In this document: positions 7,216 through 15,733 of the stretch, piece after piece
Numbering within the stretch: position 1 is the first letter of the stretch
Layout of the letters: every line of letters starts with the position of its first letter
Assembly (NCBI GenBank): GCA_016180815.1
Contig: JACPAN010000011.1
Coordinates: forward strand, 62,001 to 126,000
Length of the DNA stretch: 64,000 bases
Direction of reading: 5' to 3'
From: Elusimicrobiota bacterium
GTDB taxonomy: Bacteria > Elusimicrobiota > Elusimicrobia > JACQPE01
Made by a program: the position numbers and the translations under genes
The notes under the pieces: model-generated
Seen by the model: only the letters and a program-made list of their open reading frames with translations
Told to the model about the DNA's origin: nothing
The model's database searches: none

Positions 7216-8545
7216 CGTTGTCGTCGTCGGCGGCGGCATCACCGGAGCCGGGATTCTTAGGGATTTGGTTCAGCGGGGATTCTCCGCCGTCCTCATCGAG
7301 ATGGGCCGTCCGGGCGGCAAAACAACCGCGATCTCAAGCGGGCTGATTCACGGCGGCCTGCGTTATCTTCCCTATGATTATCAAACCACGCATCACTGCT
7401 GCGTCGAGGCCGGAATTATCAAGCGTTTGGCGCCTCAATTGCTCAGGCGTCAGATTTTTTTATGGCCCGTTTACCGCGGCCAGACCACGGGCATGGAATT
7501 GGTCGAGTCTTTGCTGGAGGGCTACGATGATTTGGGCCCGTTGAAATACGCGAAACCGCGAGTGCGCTTGAGCAGGGATGAGGCGTTGGCGCTTGAGCCC
7601 GGGTTCAAGACAGAGGGGCTTATCGGGGCGGTGACCTTCGATGAATGGGCCATTGACCCATACGGCCTGGTTGATTTGAATATTGAGTCCGCCCGCCGTT
7701 CGGGGGCTCGTCTGGTGACCGGAGCCAAAGTCGGCGCCTTCATTAAAGAAGGCGGCCGAATCACCGGGGTTCGCGTGAAGTCAAAAGAGGGGGGAGCCGA
7801 GGAAGAGATTCGCGGGCGCCTCGTGATCAACGCCACGGGCCCTTGGGCCCAAGAATTGGCGACCCTAGCTGGGGCGTCTTCGGTCAAGCTGACCCCAAGG
7901 AAAGGAGTGCATTTGATTTTGAAACGGCGGAATCTTTCTTATGGGGCCCTGTTTCCGGACATCACCGGGCGTTATATCGGCGTTTATCCCCGAGGGGAAG
8001 ACTGCTGGATCGGCCCCACGGATGATCCTTTTGAGGGACTTCCGGGAGAGGAAGGGGTGACGGATGAGGAAAAAGACCGGTTGATCCGGTCGTTCAAAAA
8101 TTATTTTCCGCGGCATGAAATCGGCGAAGCGCGTTTTGCCGTGGGTTTGAGGCCGATTCTTCATCAACCGGGATTTTCAAAATGGTTGAGCCGCGATTAT
8201 GAAATTTTCGACCACGAAACTCTTGATCATTTGGGCGGTTTGATCACGGTGACCGGAGGCAAGCTGACCGTTTACCGGCTCATGGCTGAGGATGCCGTTG
8301 ATTTGGTGGAGGAGAAACTCGGCGCCCGCAAACCCTGCCGCAGTTACAAGGAAGCGCTGGAAGAAGGCGCCGGGCCGATCGGCGTTGCAATCCCAGACTT
8401 TCAAAAGACGGAATCAGGCCGTTTTTCTATGATTGTGTCCTCATTGGCCCGTCTTGTTTATTTTTGGCTGAGGCATTGGATCCGGCGCATGGCCGGAGCA
8501 AAAAGAGCCGGGCTGGCTGTTTTTCGGGAAACTTATGCCAAGTGA
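7208..8545 (+). CDS. glpD: FAD-dependent glycerol-3-phosphate dehydrogenase
   Basis: 445 aa, oxidises sn-glycerol-3-phosphate to dihydroxyacetone phosphate at the membrane, passing electrons to quinone. The N-terminal dinucleotide motif is VVGGGITGAGILRD. The family substrate loop GGKTTAISSGLIHGGLRY matches GlpD/GlpA. A later NATGPWAQ and the C-terminal TVTGGKLTVYRLMAEDA are both diagnostic. It is shorter than E. coli GlpD (501 aa), lacking part of the C-terminal helical domain. It is followed (11-bp overlap) by an AGPS-like flavoenzyme and then a glycerophosphodiesterase, so the cluster handles glycerol-phosphate backbones. Confidence 0.9.
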   Translation: MVDVVVVGGGITGAGILRDLVQRGFSAVLIEMGRPGGKTTAISSGLIHGGLRYLPYDYQTTHHCCVEAGIIKRLAPQLLRRQIFLWPVYRGQTTGMELVESLLEGYDDLGPLKYAKPRVRLSRDEALALEPGFKTEGLIGAVTFDEWAIDPYGLVDLNIESARRSGARLVTGAKVGAFIKEGGRITGVRVKSKEGGAEEEIRGRLVINATGPWAQELATLAGASSVKLTPRKGVHLILKRRNLSYGALFPDITGRYIGVYPRGEDCWIGPTDDPFEGLPGEEGVTDEEKDRLIRSFKNYFPRHEIGEARFAVGLRPILHQPGFSKWLSRDYEIFDHETLDHLGGLITVTGGKLTVYRLMAEDAVDLVEEKLGARKPCRSYKEALEEGAGPIGVAIPDFQKTESGRFSMIVSSLARLVYFWLRHWIRRMAGAKRAGLAVFRETYAK

Positions 8546-9989
8546 GCTCGCCGCCAAAGACCTGAGCGCTATTTTATCTCCCGATTCCATTATTGAAGAC
8601 GATTCCGTCCGCCGGCAATTAACTCGGGACTGGTGGAGCCAGACTCTGTGGTGGGATGCGGGCAAAATCAGCGAACATGCCCCAAGTCTTGTTCTGCGGC
8701 CCAATAACGAAGACGAGCTGGCGCGCGTGCTGGCTTGGGCCAATGAGCGCGGCGTCATCGTGGTGCCCAGGGGCGGAGGCTCCGGCGTCAGCGGCTCGGC
8801 CATCCCCTCCAACAGGGACGCGGTGATGCTGGAGACTCTGCGTTTGAATAAGATGACCGGCCTTGAAGGATCGGGTTCCCAGGGCGAGGTCACGGTCGGC
8901 GCGGGCATTTTAGGCGGAGAGCTTGAGGCGGCGCTCAATCAAAAGGGCTGGTCGCTGATGCACTTTCCCGCTTCGCTGGAGATATCCACGGTGGGCGGCT
9001 GGATTGCCTGCGGCTCCTATGGGCAGTTGTCCACCCTTTACGGCGGTATCGACGCTCAAACGAAAAAATTACGCGTGGCCCTGCCCGGCGGCTCGCTCAA
9101 AGAAACCCCTCCCGACGCCTTGATGCTCAGCGAAGGCTCCTTGGGCGTCGTCACCGAGGCGACGCTCAAATTGCGGCGGTTGCCGAAAAAACATTTTTTC
9201 TTATCCTGCGAAATGAATTCCGCGTCCGAAGGCTTGGATTTCGTCCGAAGCCTGATCCGTCAAGGGTTGAAACCCGCTGTCGTGCGTTTTTACGATCCAT
9301 TGGAGGCCAAGTCCGCGGGCTTGGCTTACGAGAAAAAGCCGTTGTTCAACGAAGAAGCCCGTTTTAAGTTGCGCGTTTTTCTGCTCAAGCACCCGACCCT
9401 GGTCCGCTGGTTCCGGAAAAGTTTGTCCGGCAAACGGTGGCTGCTGGTCATGATTTTCGAGGATAGCCAGGAAAATGTTTACCGGGAAACGGCCCGGCAG
9501 ATTAAAGCCAAGCAAATGAGCACGAGCGAGAAATCGGCCCAGGTTTGGATCGCCAAGCGTTCCCAGTGGAATACGGAAAAAATGACCCTTTTGTTTAATG
9601 CCGGCTGCTTTGTGGATACCTTGGACACTTGGGGCCCTTGGGATAAACTGCCTCAAATTTACGCGGAGGTAATCCGGACCGCTTCGCCTTATGCCATTGC
9701 CATGGGCCATGCCTCCCATTTTACGGAGCAAGGCGGCTGCCTGTATTTTATTTTTGCCGGACGGGGTCGCTCGCGCGAAGAAAGCGTGCGCCTGCATCAA
9801 AAAGTCTGGTCGTCGGCCATGGAAGCCGTCATCGCCTCCGGCGGTCTCGTCAATCACCATCATGGCGTCGGCTACGCCAAATTGCCCTGGCTGCGCCACG
9901 CTTATGCGCCCGGATTCTTCGAGGGTTTAAAGAATAGGAAGAAGACGTTCGATCCCAAGGGAATCATGAACCCGGGAAAAATTTTGTGA
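8535..9989 (+). CDS. FAD-linked oxidase, alkyldihydroxyacetonephosphate synthase-like
   Basis: 484 aa. The N-terminal PCMH-type FAD domain shows VVPRGGGSGVSGSA and, later, STVGGWIACGSYGQLSTLYGG; the C-terminal FAD-oxidase domain ends with FDPKGIMNPGKIL. The triple-His segment LVNHHHGVGYAKLPWL closely matches the active-site HHH of alkylglycerone-phosphate synthases, which exchange the acyl chain of acyl-DHAP for a fatty alcohol in ether-lipid synthesis. GlcD-type lactate/glycolate oxidases share the fold but not usually this HHHGVG context. The preceding glpD gene could supply DHAP. No DHAP acyltransferase is seen nearby, so ether-lipid function is an inference. Start ATG 8535 overlaps glpD. 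Confidence 0.8.
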   Translation: MPSELAAKDLSAILSPDSIIEDDSVRRQLTRDWWSQTLWWDAGKISEHAPSLVLRPNNEDELARVLAWANERGVIVVPRGGGSGVSGSAIPSNRDAVMLETLRLNKMTGLEGSGSQGEVTVGAGILGGELEAALNQKGWSLMHFPASLEISTVGGWIACGSYGQLSTLYGGIDAQTKKLRVALPGGSLKETPPDALMLSEGSLGVVTEATLKLRRLPKKHFFLSCEMNSASEGLDFVRSLIRQGLKPAVVRFYDPLEAKSAGLAYEKKPLFNEEARFKLRVFLLKHPTLVRWFRKSLSGKRWLLVMIFEDSQENVYRETARQIKAKQMSTSEKSAQVWIAKRSQWNTEKMTLLFNAGCFVDTLDTWGPWDKLPQIYAEVIRTASPYAIAMGHASHFTEQGGCLYFIFAGRGRSREESVRLHQKVWSSAMEAVIASGGLVNHHHGVGYAKLPWLRHAYAPGFFEGLKNRKKTFDPKGIMNPGKIL

Positions 9990-10026
9990 CGACAATTATT
10001 GAATCAGGCTTAGCCATCGTCTGTTT

Positions 10027-10779
10027 GTGATTAAACTTTTCGCTCATCGGGGCGGCGCTCTAAATTGGGCTGAGAATACGTTGGAGGCCTTCGAGTCCGC
10101 GGCTCAAGCCGGCGCCGACGGCATTGAATGCGATATTCGCCTCACGGCGGATGACGAGCCCGTTATCTTTCATGATCTTAATTTAAAACGTCTGACGGGG
10201 GTAAACCTTAGGGTGGATCGATTAACTTGGAAAGAAATTTCAAATCATAAAGTCTTGGGCCGTCACAAAATTCCGCACATGGAGGATGTGTTCGTTTTTT
10301 TGCAGAAACATCCCGGTCTCATCTGCTATTTTGATTTTCAAAGCCCGACCGCGAAATTGGCCGAAGTCGCGGCCAGGGCGCTGGCTAAAACTTCGTTGGT
10401 CGATCGGTGCTACCTATTGGGTTTTTACTCAGAATCAGCGGACTTTTTGTTGTGGGCGCGGTCCGTCGCGCCGCGCGTCCGGATCGCGCTGATGCCTGAA
10501 ACCCCCTGGAAGTTTTTGGAAAAGGCCCAACGCGTCGGGGCCGAGGCCATGGCCTTCGGCTGGGACCAGAGTTGGTGGGGGAGACCCTTGATCCGCGCCC
10601 TGTCCGGCTTGGTTGACTTGAAAAGCGAAGTGGAGACAGCCAGGAAGGCCGGGCTGTTCGTGGCCGGCGGCATTGCTGATACGCCCGGGGAAATGCGCTG
10701 GTTTTTGGATTTTGGCGTCGATGGCATCTGGACCGACGACGTGTTGTTGGCTAATAAGGTGTTGGGACGTGAACGCTGA
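10027..10779 (+). CDS. Glycerophosphodiester phosphodiesterase
   Basis: 250 aa, hydrolyses glycerophosphodiesters to glycerol-3-phosphate plus alcohol. The N-terminal FAHRGGALNWAENTLEAF gives the catalytic His-Arg and Glu-Asn. GADGIECDIRLTADDEPVIFHD supplies the metal-binding Glu/Asp and the second catalytic His. The end FGVDGIWTDDVLL is the usual GDPD C-terminal motif. There is no signal peptide, so it is cytoplasmic (UgpQ-like). Start GTG at 10027. It sits directly downstream of glpD and the AGPS-like gene and overlaps the next gene by 11 bp. Confidence 0.93.
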   Translation: MIKLFAHRGGALNWAENTLEAFESAAQAGADGIECDIRLTADDEPVIFHDLNLKRLTGVNLRVDRLTWKEISNHKVLGRHKIPHMEDVFVFLQKHPGLICYFDFQSPTAKLAEVAARALAKTSLVDRCYLLGFYSESADFLLWARSVAPRVRIALMPETPWKFLEKAQRVGAEAMAFGWDQSWWGRPLIRALSGLVDLKSEVETARKAGLFVAGGIADTPGEMRWFLDFGVDGIWTDDVLLANKVLGRER

Positions 10780-11893
10780 CATTTGCATCGTGGGCGGCGG
10801 CGTTGTGGGCGCAGCGGCCGCCTATTACCTATCGTTGGAAAAAATGCGCGTCCTGGTTCTTGAGCGCGATCAGGTGGGCCAGCACGCATCTCAAGGCGCG
10901 GTCGGGTTTTTAACCATCGACACCGTTCCCTTTACGCACGATATGCTGCGCAAAGCAGCCATCCAAAGCCGCAGAGATTATCATTCCCTGGCCGGCAAAT
11001 TTAAGGAAACCTGCGGCGTTGATATCGAGCTTGAAGAATGCGGGACCTTGAGGGTGGCCATGAACGAGGCTGATCTGGCCGCGCTTCAAAAAGAAATCGA
11101 ATGGCATCGCCGCCATGTGGCCTCGGTCGAATTTTTATCCGCCGGCCAAGTCAAAAAGCGTTTCCCGGCCATCGGCGCGGATATCGCGGGCGGCTTTTTT
11201 TATCCGGAAGATATTCAGGTGACGAGCTCGCGCGTGACCGCGGCCTTTCGCGCGGCGGCCGAACAATTGGGCGCGGTGTTTATGCAGCAGACGCCCGTGG
11301 AGCGCTGGGAAACGGCCGGGGGACGCATCGCCGCCGTAAGAGCAGGGGAACGCCGCTTCGAAGCCGGCCGATTTATTCTAGCCGCGGGCCCTTGGTCCGA
11401 AGAATTGGGGCGCTTGCTCGGCCTGCATGTGCCGGTTTATCCGGTGCGCGGGCAGTTGTTGATTTTTGAGATGAAGGAGCGGTTTCTGCCCTGCCCCGTT
11501 ATCGCGGGCGGCGCGCATGAGTTGTATTATTTAGGACCAAAGCCCGAAGGCGTGATCTACGCCGGTACCACGCTTGAGGAGGCGGGCTTTGAAGAGACGT
11601 GTACGGACGAGGCTCTGGAGAGAATCGGTCAAGAGGTGGCGAAACTTGTTCCGCGCGTTAATGAACTGCCGGTCAAAGGCTCTTGGGCGGGTTTGCGTCC
11701 CGCGACCAAGGACAAGCTGCCCATGATCGGCCGGGCTCCGGGATGGGAAAATTTGTGGCTAGCCACAGGGCACTTTCGCAAAGGCGTGTTGTTGGCGCCG
11801 TTTACGGGCCGCGTGATCGCGGATTTGATCGCCGGACGCGCGAGCGCCTTGCCTATTGAAGAATTTTCGCCGGCTAGATTCGCCATCCGGTAA
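10769..11893 (+). CDS. FAD-dependent oxidoreductase of the glycine/D-amino-acid oxidase family
   Basis: 374 aa, DAO superfamily. N-terminal FAD motif ICIVGGGVVGAAAAYYL (G9-G10-G11, G14). Further typical elements are VLERDQVGQHASQGAVG, the FILAAGPWSEELG loop, VYPVRGQLLIFEM, and the C-terminal GLRPATKDKLPMIGRAPG with LATGHFRKGVLLAP. These fit glycine oxidase (ThiO)/sarcosine oxidase-like enzymes; substrate unproven. Start GTG 10769 overlaps the GDPD stop by 11 bp. An upstream in-frame start at 10673 lies deep in the GDPD gene and would add an unrelated N-terminus. Confidence 0.85.
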   Translation: MNADICIVGGGVVGAAAAYYLSLEKMRVLVLERDQVGQHASQGAVGFLTIDTVPFTHDMLRKAAIQSRRDYHSLAGKFKETCGVDIELEECGTLRVAMNEADLAALQKEIEWHRRHVASVEFLSAGQVKKRFPAIGADIAGGFFYPEDIQVTSSRVTAAFRAAAEQLGAVFMQQTPVERWETAGGRIAAVRAGERRFEAGRFILAAGPWSEELGRLLGLHVPVYPVRGQLLIFEMKERFLPCPVIAGGAHELYYLGPKPEGVIYAGTTLEEAGFEETCTDEALERIGQEVAKLVPRVNELPVKGSWAGLRPATKDKLPMIGRAPGWENLWLATGHFRKGVLLAPFTGRVIADLIAGRASALPIEEFSPARFAIR

Positions 11894-11900
11894 CATCGCC

Positions 11901-12839
11901 ATGATCGACACGCACGCGCATTTGAATTTTTCCTCATTCGATCAGGATCGCGATGGGGTGATCAGCCGGGCCTTCGGCTGCGGAGTAACGCATATCGTTG
12001 AAATCGCGGATGAGCCCGAAGAATGGGAAGCGGCGCTCAGTCTTGTCCGCCGGTATCCCGGGCGCATGGCTTGCGCTTGGGGGTTCCATCCGCATCATGC
12101 CGCTGCGTTGACCGGTGAACATCTTGAAACCCTGAAGAAAAATTTAAGCCGTTCTGAAATCGTTGCTTTGGGTGAAATCGGCATTGATTACGCCAAAAGC
12201 GAGGCTGCTCCGGAGATTCAAAAAAAGGCGCTGGGCGAACTGCTGGCGTTGGCGGTTGAAGCAGGCAAACCCATCGTCCTTCATTGCCGCGAAGGGCGGC
12301 TGGGGTTAAGAAGCCAGAACGGCGACGCGTATCGCGATCTGTTCGGGGTTGTGGAAGCTGTTGTGGGTCCCGGCAAAGGCCGGCGCCGTTTTCGTGGCGT
12401 TTTGCATTGTTTTTCAGGAAGCGAGAATGATGCCCGGCGTGCGAACGATTTCGGCTTAGCGCTAGGCGTGGACGGGCCCATCACTTACCCTAAGAATAAT
12501 GATTTGCGCCAAGCGATTTTAAGCGCGGGTCTTGATCGCATCGTTCTGGAGACGGACAGCCCCTTCTTGCCGCCGCAATCCATTTGCCCGGTCCGTGGCC
12601 GCGTTGTTCGGCGTTTCCGTCGAGGAGGTCGCGCGGCGGACCACGCAGAACGCGAGCGATCTTTTTGGGCTATCATAATCCGCGATGAAAGTTTGGCGCA
12701 TTTTTTCTTGGAACGTCAACGGCTTGAGGGCCGTGGCCAGAAAAGGAAATTTTCAGGATTTTATGATGAAGGAAGAGCCGGATATTTGCTGTTTTCAGGA
12801 AACCAAAGCTCATCCCGATCAGCTTGGGCCGGACATTAA
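11901..12839 (+). CDS. tatD: TatD-family metal-dependent hydrolase, C-terminus frameshifted
   Basis: The TatD fold is clear: MIDTHAHLNF (metal HxH), LGEIGIDYA (Glu), PIVLHCREG (His), VLHCFSG (His) and VLETDSPFLPP (Asp). These enzymes are Mg-dependent deoxyribonucleases/hydrolases. After DSPFLPP the frame turns into Arg-rich nonsense and runs 155 bp into the exonuclease III gene. The +1 frame instead reads RRNPFARSVAALFG, then EEVARR and QNASDLFGLS with a stop at 12676-12678, just 6 bp before the exonuclease ATG, which is exactly the normal TatD ending. An out-of-frame deletion or base error near 12562-12580 is therefore likely. All metal ligands are upstream of the break. Start ATG 11901, just after the oxidoreductase stop. 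Confidence 0.85.
   Translation: MIDTHAHLNFSSFDQDRDGVISRAFGCGVTHIVEIADEPEEWEAALSLVRRYPGRMACAWGFHPHHAAALTGEHLETLKKNLSRSEIVALGEIGIDYAKSEAAPEIQKKALGELLALAVEAGKPIVLHCREGRLGLRSQNGDAYRDLFGVVEAVVGPGKGRRRFRGVLHCFSGSENDARRANDFGLALGVDGPITYPKNNDLRQAILSAGLDRIVLETDSPFLPPQSICPVRGRVVRRFRRGGRAADHAERERSFWAIIIRDESLAHFFLERQRLEGRGQKRKFSGFYDEGRAGYLLFSGNQSSSRSAWAGH
12562..12678 (+). other. Displaced C-terminal coding segment of tatD (+1 frame)
   Basis: Codons in the +1 frame relative to tatD encode the conserved TatD tail (RRN-P motif, EEVARRTTQNASDLFGL) and end at TAA 12676-12678. The conserved R-G-x-R-N-E-P motif appears shortened to RRNP at the switch point, so bases seem to have been lost there. This is either a real frameshift or a sequencing/assembly error. 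Confidence 0.75.
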
Positions 12840-13464
12840 GAGTATCGACGGTTACCGGGCCGAGTTTCAATGGGCTCAAAAAAAGGGTTACAGCGGCGTC
12901 GCTACGTATACCAGGGTTGAGCCCGCCCAGGTCACGGGCGGCATGGGTTTTGACCGCTATGACCGGGAAGGCCGCGTGCTGATCCACCAATACCCGGACT
13001 TCACGCTGTTCAATGTTTATTTTCCCAACGGCAAACAGAGCGAGGAGCGTTTGGATTTTAAAATGTCGTTTTATCGCGATTTTTTGCAGATGCTCAAGAA
13101 TTACCGGGCGAACGGTCAAAAAAATTTGGTCGTTTGCGGGGACGTCAACACCGCGCACACGGAAATCGATTTGGCCCGGCCCAAGGAAAACGCCAAGATA
13201 TCGGGATTTCTGCCTCAGGAACGGGTTTGGATCGACGAGTTGATCGGCGCCGGTTTTCTGGACACCTTCCGCGAGTTTGAAAAAGGCCCCGGTCACTACA
13301 CCTGGTGGGATATGCAGACGCGCGCCAGGGAGAGGAACGTGGGCTGGCGCATCGATTATTTTTTCATTTCTCAAGAGCTCCGTCCGCATTTAGCAGGCGC
13401 TTCGATTTTGTCCCGGGTCGAGGGTTCGGATCACTGCCCGGTAGGCATTGAGCTTGCTTTCTAA
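12685..13464 (+). CDS. xth: Exodeoxyribonuclease III
   Basis: 259 aa, AP endonuclease/3'-5' exonuclease of base-excision repair. Motifs in order: FSWNVNGLRA (Asn), CCFQETK (catalytic Glu), VCGDVNTAHTEIDLARPK (Asp/Asn), WRIDYFFIS (Asp) and SDHCPVGIEL (catalytic His). Length is normal for the ExoA/XthA family. The ATG at 12685 lies 6 bp after the ancestral tatD stop, with a CATAAT box at 12674-12679 close before it. Confidence 0.96.
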   Translation: MKVWRIFSWNVNGLRAVARKGNFQDFMMKEEPDICCFQETKAHPDQLGPDIKSIDGYRAEFQWAQKKGYSGVATYTRVEPAQVTGGMGFDRYDREGRVLIHQYPDFTLFNVYFPNGKQSEERLDFKMSFYRDFLQMLKNYRANGQKNLVVCGDVNTAHTEIDLARPKENAKISGFLPQERVWIDELIGAGFLDTFREFEKGPGHYTWWDMQTRARERNVGWRIDYFFISQELRPHLAGASILSRVEGSDHCPVGIELAF

Positions 13465-13476
13465 TCTGGTCATAAT
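13448..13476 (+). promoter_or_regulatory. Candidate promoter of the homogentisate operon
   Basis: TTGAGC at 13448-13453 and CATAAT at 13471-13476 are separated by exactly 17 bp. The -10 ends 6 bp before the ATG at 13483, so a transcript would begin on or next to the start codon. No Shine-Dalgarno sequence is seen, which fits leaderless translation. The -35 lies inside the end of the exonuclease gene. Confidence 0.5.
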
Positions 13477-13482
13477 GTTTTC

Positions 13483-14502
13483 ATGAAGCTGGTGACGTTC
13501 ACGCGTGGGGATGCTCATCCGCAGAGCTACGAGTACGCTGGCCCGCCTGAGGCGGGTCCCCAGCAGTCGCCCGATGCTCGTTTGGGCGTCCTGGCCGGAA
13601 ATTCGGTGATTGATTTGGCGTCAGCCTCGGACGGGATTATCCCCTCCGCCATGACGGCATTCCTGGAAGGCGGGGAACAATTGTGGCGGCAAGCGCGAAG
13701 CATCGCGGCCAAAGCACCCGGCGACGCTGTGATCGCGTTGGGCGATGTCCGGCTCAAATCCCCTGTTCCGGAACCCGCTTCCCTTAAGGATTTCACGGCT
13801 TATGAAGAGCATGCCAAGGCCGGGGCCGCTCGCCGGGGTGAAACGCTCTCCGCGCATTGGTACGAGTTGCCCGCTTACTATAAAGGCAACCCCCGGGCCA
13901 CCTACGGCCCTGACGACGAGATTCCCTGGCCGTATTACACTGAAAAATTCGATTTTGAATGCGAGATCGCCTGCGTGATCGGCAAAAAAGGAAAAAATAT
14001 CCCTCCGGAGAAGGCGCAGGATTATATTTTCGGTTATATGATCTTTAATGATTTTTCCGCGCGGGACATCCAGAAAAAAGAAATGACCATCCGGCTGGGA
14101 TTGAACAAAGGCAAAGATTTCGCCAATGCCTTCGGCCCTTATTTGCTGACCGCGGACGAGGTTGACCCGGCCAAGGATTTTTCCATGCGCAGCTCAGTCA
14201 ACGGCGAATGTTGGTCCCAAGGGCATTTCAGGGACAATCATTGGGGCTTCCCCTTGATGGTTTCCTATGTTTCCCAGGAGGAAGAAATTCGTCCCGGCGA
14301 TGTTTTGGGTTCGGGCACTTATTACAAAGGCTGCGGCCTGGATTTAAACCGTTGGCTCAAGCCCGGCGACGTGATCGAGCTGAAGGTTGAAAAATTGGGA
14401 ACGCTGAAAAATAAAATCGGCCGTCCGGCCGCGGCGCGCGAATTAAACTATGGGGCGTTGAGAAAGCCGGCGTTGAGCAACTCCGATGGCGCTCATCGTT
14501 AA
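13483..14502 (+). CDS. Fumarylacetoacetate hydrolase family protein
   Basis: 339 aa. The FAH fold is shown by FDFECEIACVIGKKGKNIP (metal-binding Glu pair), FGYMIFNDFSARDIQ (Asp), the GLNKGKDFANAFGPYLLT loop and GDVLGSGTYYKGCGLDL. FAH enzymes cleave fumarylacetoacetate to fumarate and acetoacetate, the last step of tyrosine degradation; the homogentisate dioxygenase gene overlaps its end by 17 bp, which supports that role. Some family members are fumarylpyruvate hydrolases or decarboxylases. The N-terminal region (codons about 18-28) contains a 28-bp GC-rich palindrome at 13537-13564 encoding AGPPEAGPQQ, apparently an in-frame insertion ahead of the conserved RLGVL strand. Confidence 0.9.
   Translation: MKLVTFTRGDAHPQSYEYAGPPEAGPQQSPDARLGVLAGNSVIDLASASDGIIPSAMTAFLEGGEQLWRQARSIAAKAPGDAVIALGDVRLKSPVPEPASLKDFTAYEEHAKAGAARRGETLSAHWYELPAYYKGNPRATYGPDDEIPWPYYTEKFDFECEIACVIGKKGKNIPPEKAQDYIFGYMIFNDFSARDIQKKEMTIRLGLNKGKDFANAFGPYLLTADEVDPAKDFSMRSSVNGECWSQGHFRDNHWGFPLMVSYVSQEEEIRPGDVLGSGTYYKGCGLDLNRWLKPGDVIELKVEKLGTLKNKIGRPAAARELNYGALRKPALSNSDGAHR
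13537..13564. repeat. GC-rich palindrome inside the FAH gene
   Basis: GCTGG and CCAGC arms enclose CCCGCCT-G-AGGCGGG, giving a strong potential hairpin within coding sequence. The translated Pro/Gly/Ala/Gln stretch is not part of the conserved FAH core. Confidence 0.6.
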
Positions 14503-15733
14503 GCGCGGCCGCCTGCCGCCGACCCCGCATACCGAGTTCTACGCGAAGGATCATGTTTTATCGCTTGAGGAAATTCACGGCACATTGGGATTTTCCGGCC
14601 CTTTTTCGCGGAAAATGCATGTCCGGTCCTATCCCACCGAGCAGATCAAGGCTCCCAAAAAAGGCGATTTTGATCTGACGCCCAAGTTGGCCAAGGCGCC
14701 GACGCTCGAGCCTTATCACATTTTGACCGGCCGCATGCCTTACGGCCAAGATCCGGTCCGCGGCAGACAGGCGATTGTCGCAGGCCCCAATACCGTCGTT
14801 TCCATCGCCAAGCCGAACAAGCGCATGGCGGAAGGCGTTTTTTTCCGCAACGGGGATAAACATGAATGCTATTTCGTGCAGGAGGGGGAAGGAACATTGC
14901 GCACGGAGTACGGCCGCCTGCCGATCCGCAGAGGGCTGTATTTGCTTATCCCCAAGGGAACGACTTACCGGATCGAGATGGACACGAAGCAGGCCTATTT
15001 TTTGGTGATCGAATCAACGTACCCCATCGCTTTTCCTCCTCATTATTTGAATGCCGAGGGACAAGCCAAAATGATGGCGCCCGTGGTTGAAACGGAAATC
15101 GAAACGCCCCAGTTCGAGCCTGCGCGTGATGAACGAGGCGTTTTCGCCATCGATGTCAAACATGCCGGCGGGCGCATCACCCGCCTGACCCTGGGCCATC
15201 ATCCGTTTGATGTCGCCGGTTGGGAAGGGGCCCTTTATCCGTTCGGCTTCGACATCAAAAATCACCACGGCATCGCCCGGGAAATTCATACGGCGCCGCC
15301 CATGCATCAAACGTTTCAATCCGGCAATCCGCCGCATAGCGGGTTTTCGCTCTGCTCATTCGTGCCGCAAATGGAAGGCTGGCACCCTAAGGAGATCCCG
15401 GCGCCTTATGCTCATTACAATGTTGATTCCGATGAGGTGATGTTTTTCGCCAATGCCAGTTACGGAGCCAGAAAAGGGGTGATCGAACCTGGGTCCTTCA
15501 CCGTTCATCCCGGCGCCCTTCCCCACAGCCCTCAGGGGAAAGCCGCTCTTGTTTCCATGGCTGCGCGCGGAAAAATGTCCAATCGCTTGGCCGTGATGGT
15601 CGACACGTTTTTTGAGAGTTTCGCGATCACGCAATACGGGTATCGGTACCGAGACAAGGGATACCCGTTGAGCTGGCATAAAACCGCGTCGGCGCAAAAC
15701 GGCAAAGCCGCGGAGGCGCTTCATGGAACTTGA
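14486..15733 (+). CDS. hmgA: Homogentisate 1,2-dioxygenase
   Basis: 415 aa cupin-fold Fe(II) dioxygenase that opens homogentisate to maleylacetoacetate. Recognisable segments include RKMHVRSYPTE, a first cupin half with FFRNGDKHECYFVQEGEGTL and GLYLLIPKGTTYRI, and a metal-binding second half with HYNVDSDEVMFF and PGSFTVHPGALPHSPQG (His, Glu, His). Length and motif style match the shorter bacterial form. It overlaps the FAH gene by 17 bp and the next gene by 11 bp, so the four-gene operon is translationally coupled. Confidence 0.92.
   Translation: MALIVKRGRLPPTPHTEFYAKDHVLSLEEIHGTLGFSGPFSRKMHVRSYPTEQIKAPKKGDFDLTPKLAKAPTLEPYHILTGRMPYGQDPVRGRQAIVAGPNTVVSIAKPNKRMAEGVFFRNGDKHECYFVQEGEGTLRTEYGRLPIRRGLYLLIPKGTTYRIEMDTKQAYFLVIESTYPIAFPPHYLNAEGQAKMMAPVVETEIETPQFEPARDERGVFAIDVKHAGGRITRLTLGHHPFDVAGWEGALYPFGFDIKNHHGIAREIHTAPPMHQTFQSGNPPHSGFSLCSFVPQMEGWHPKEIPAPYAHYNVDSDEVMFFANASYGARKGVIEPGSFTVHPGALPHSPQGKAALVSMAARGKMSNRLAVMVDTFFESFAITQYGYRYRDKGYPLSWHKTASAQNGKAAEALHGT

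Noticed and set aside
12673-13389. Long minus-strand open frame (238 codons) opposite exonuclease III
   Set aside because: It lies wholly antisense to a gene with all exonuclease III motifs and has no recognisable domain; a coding shadow of GC-rich codons.
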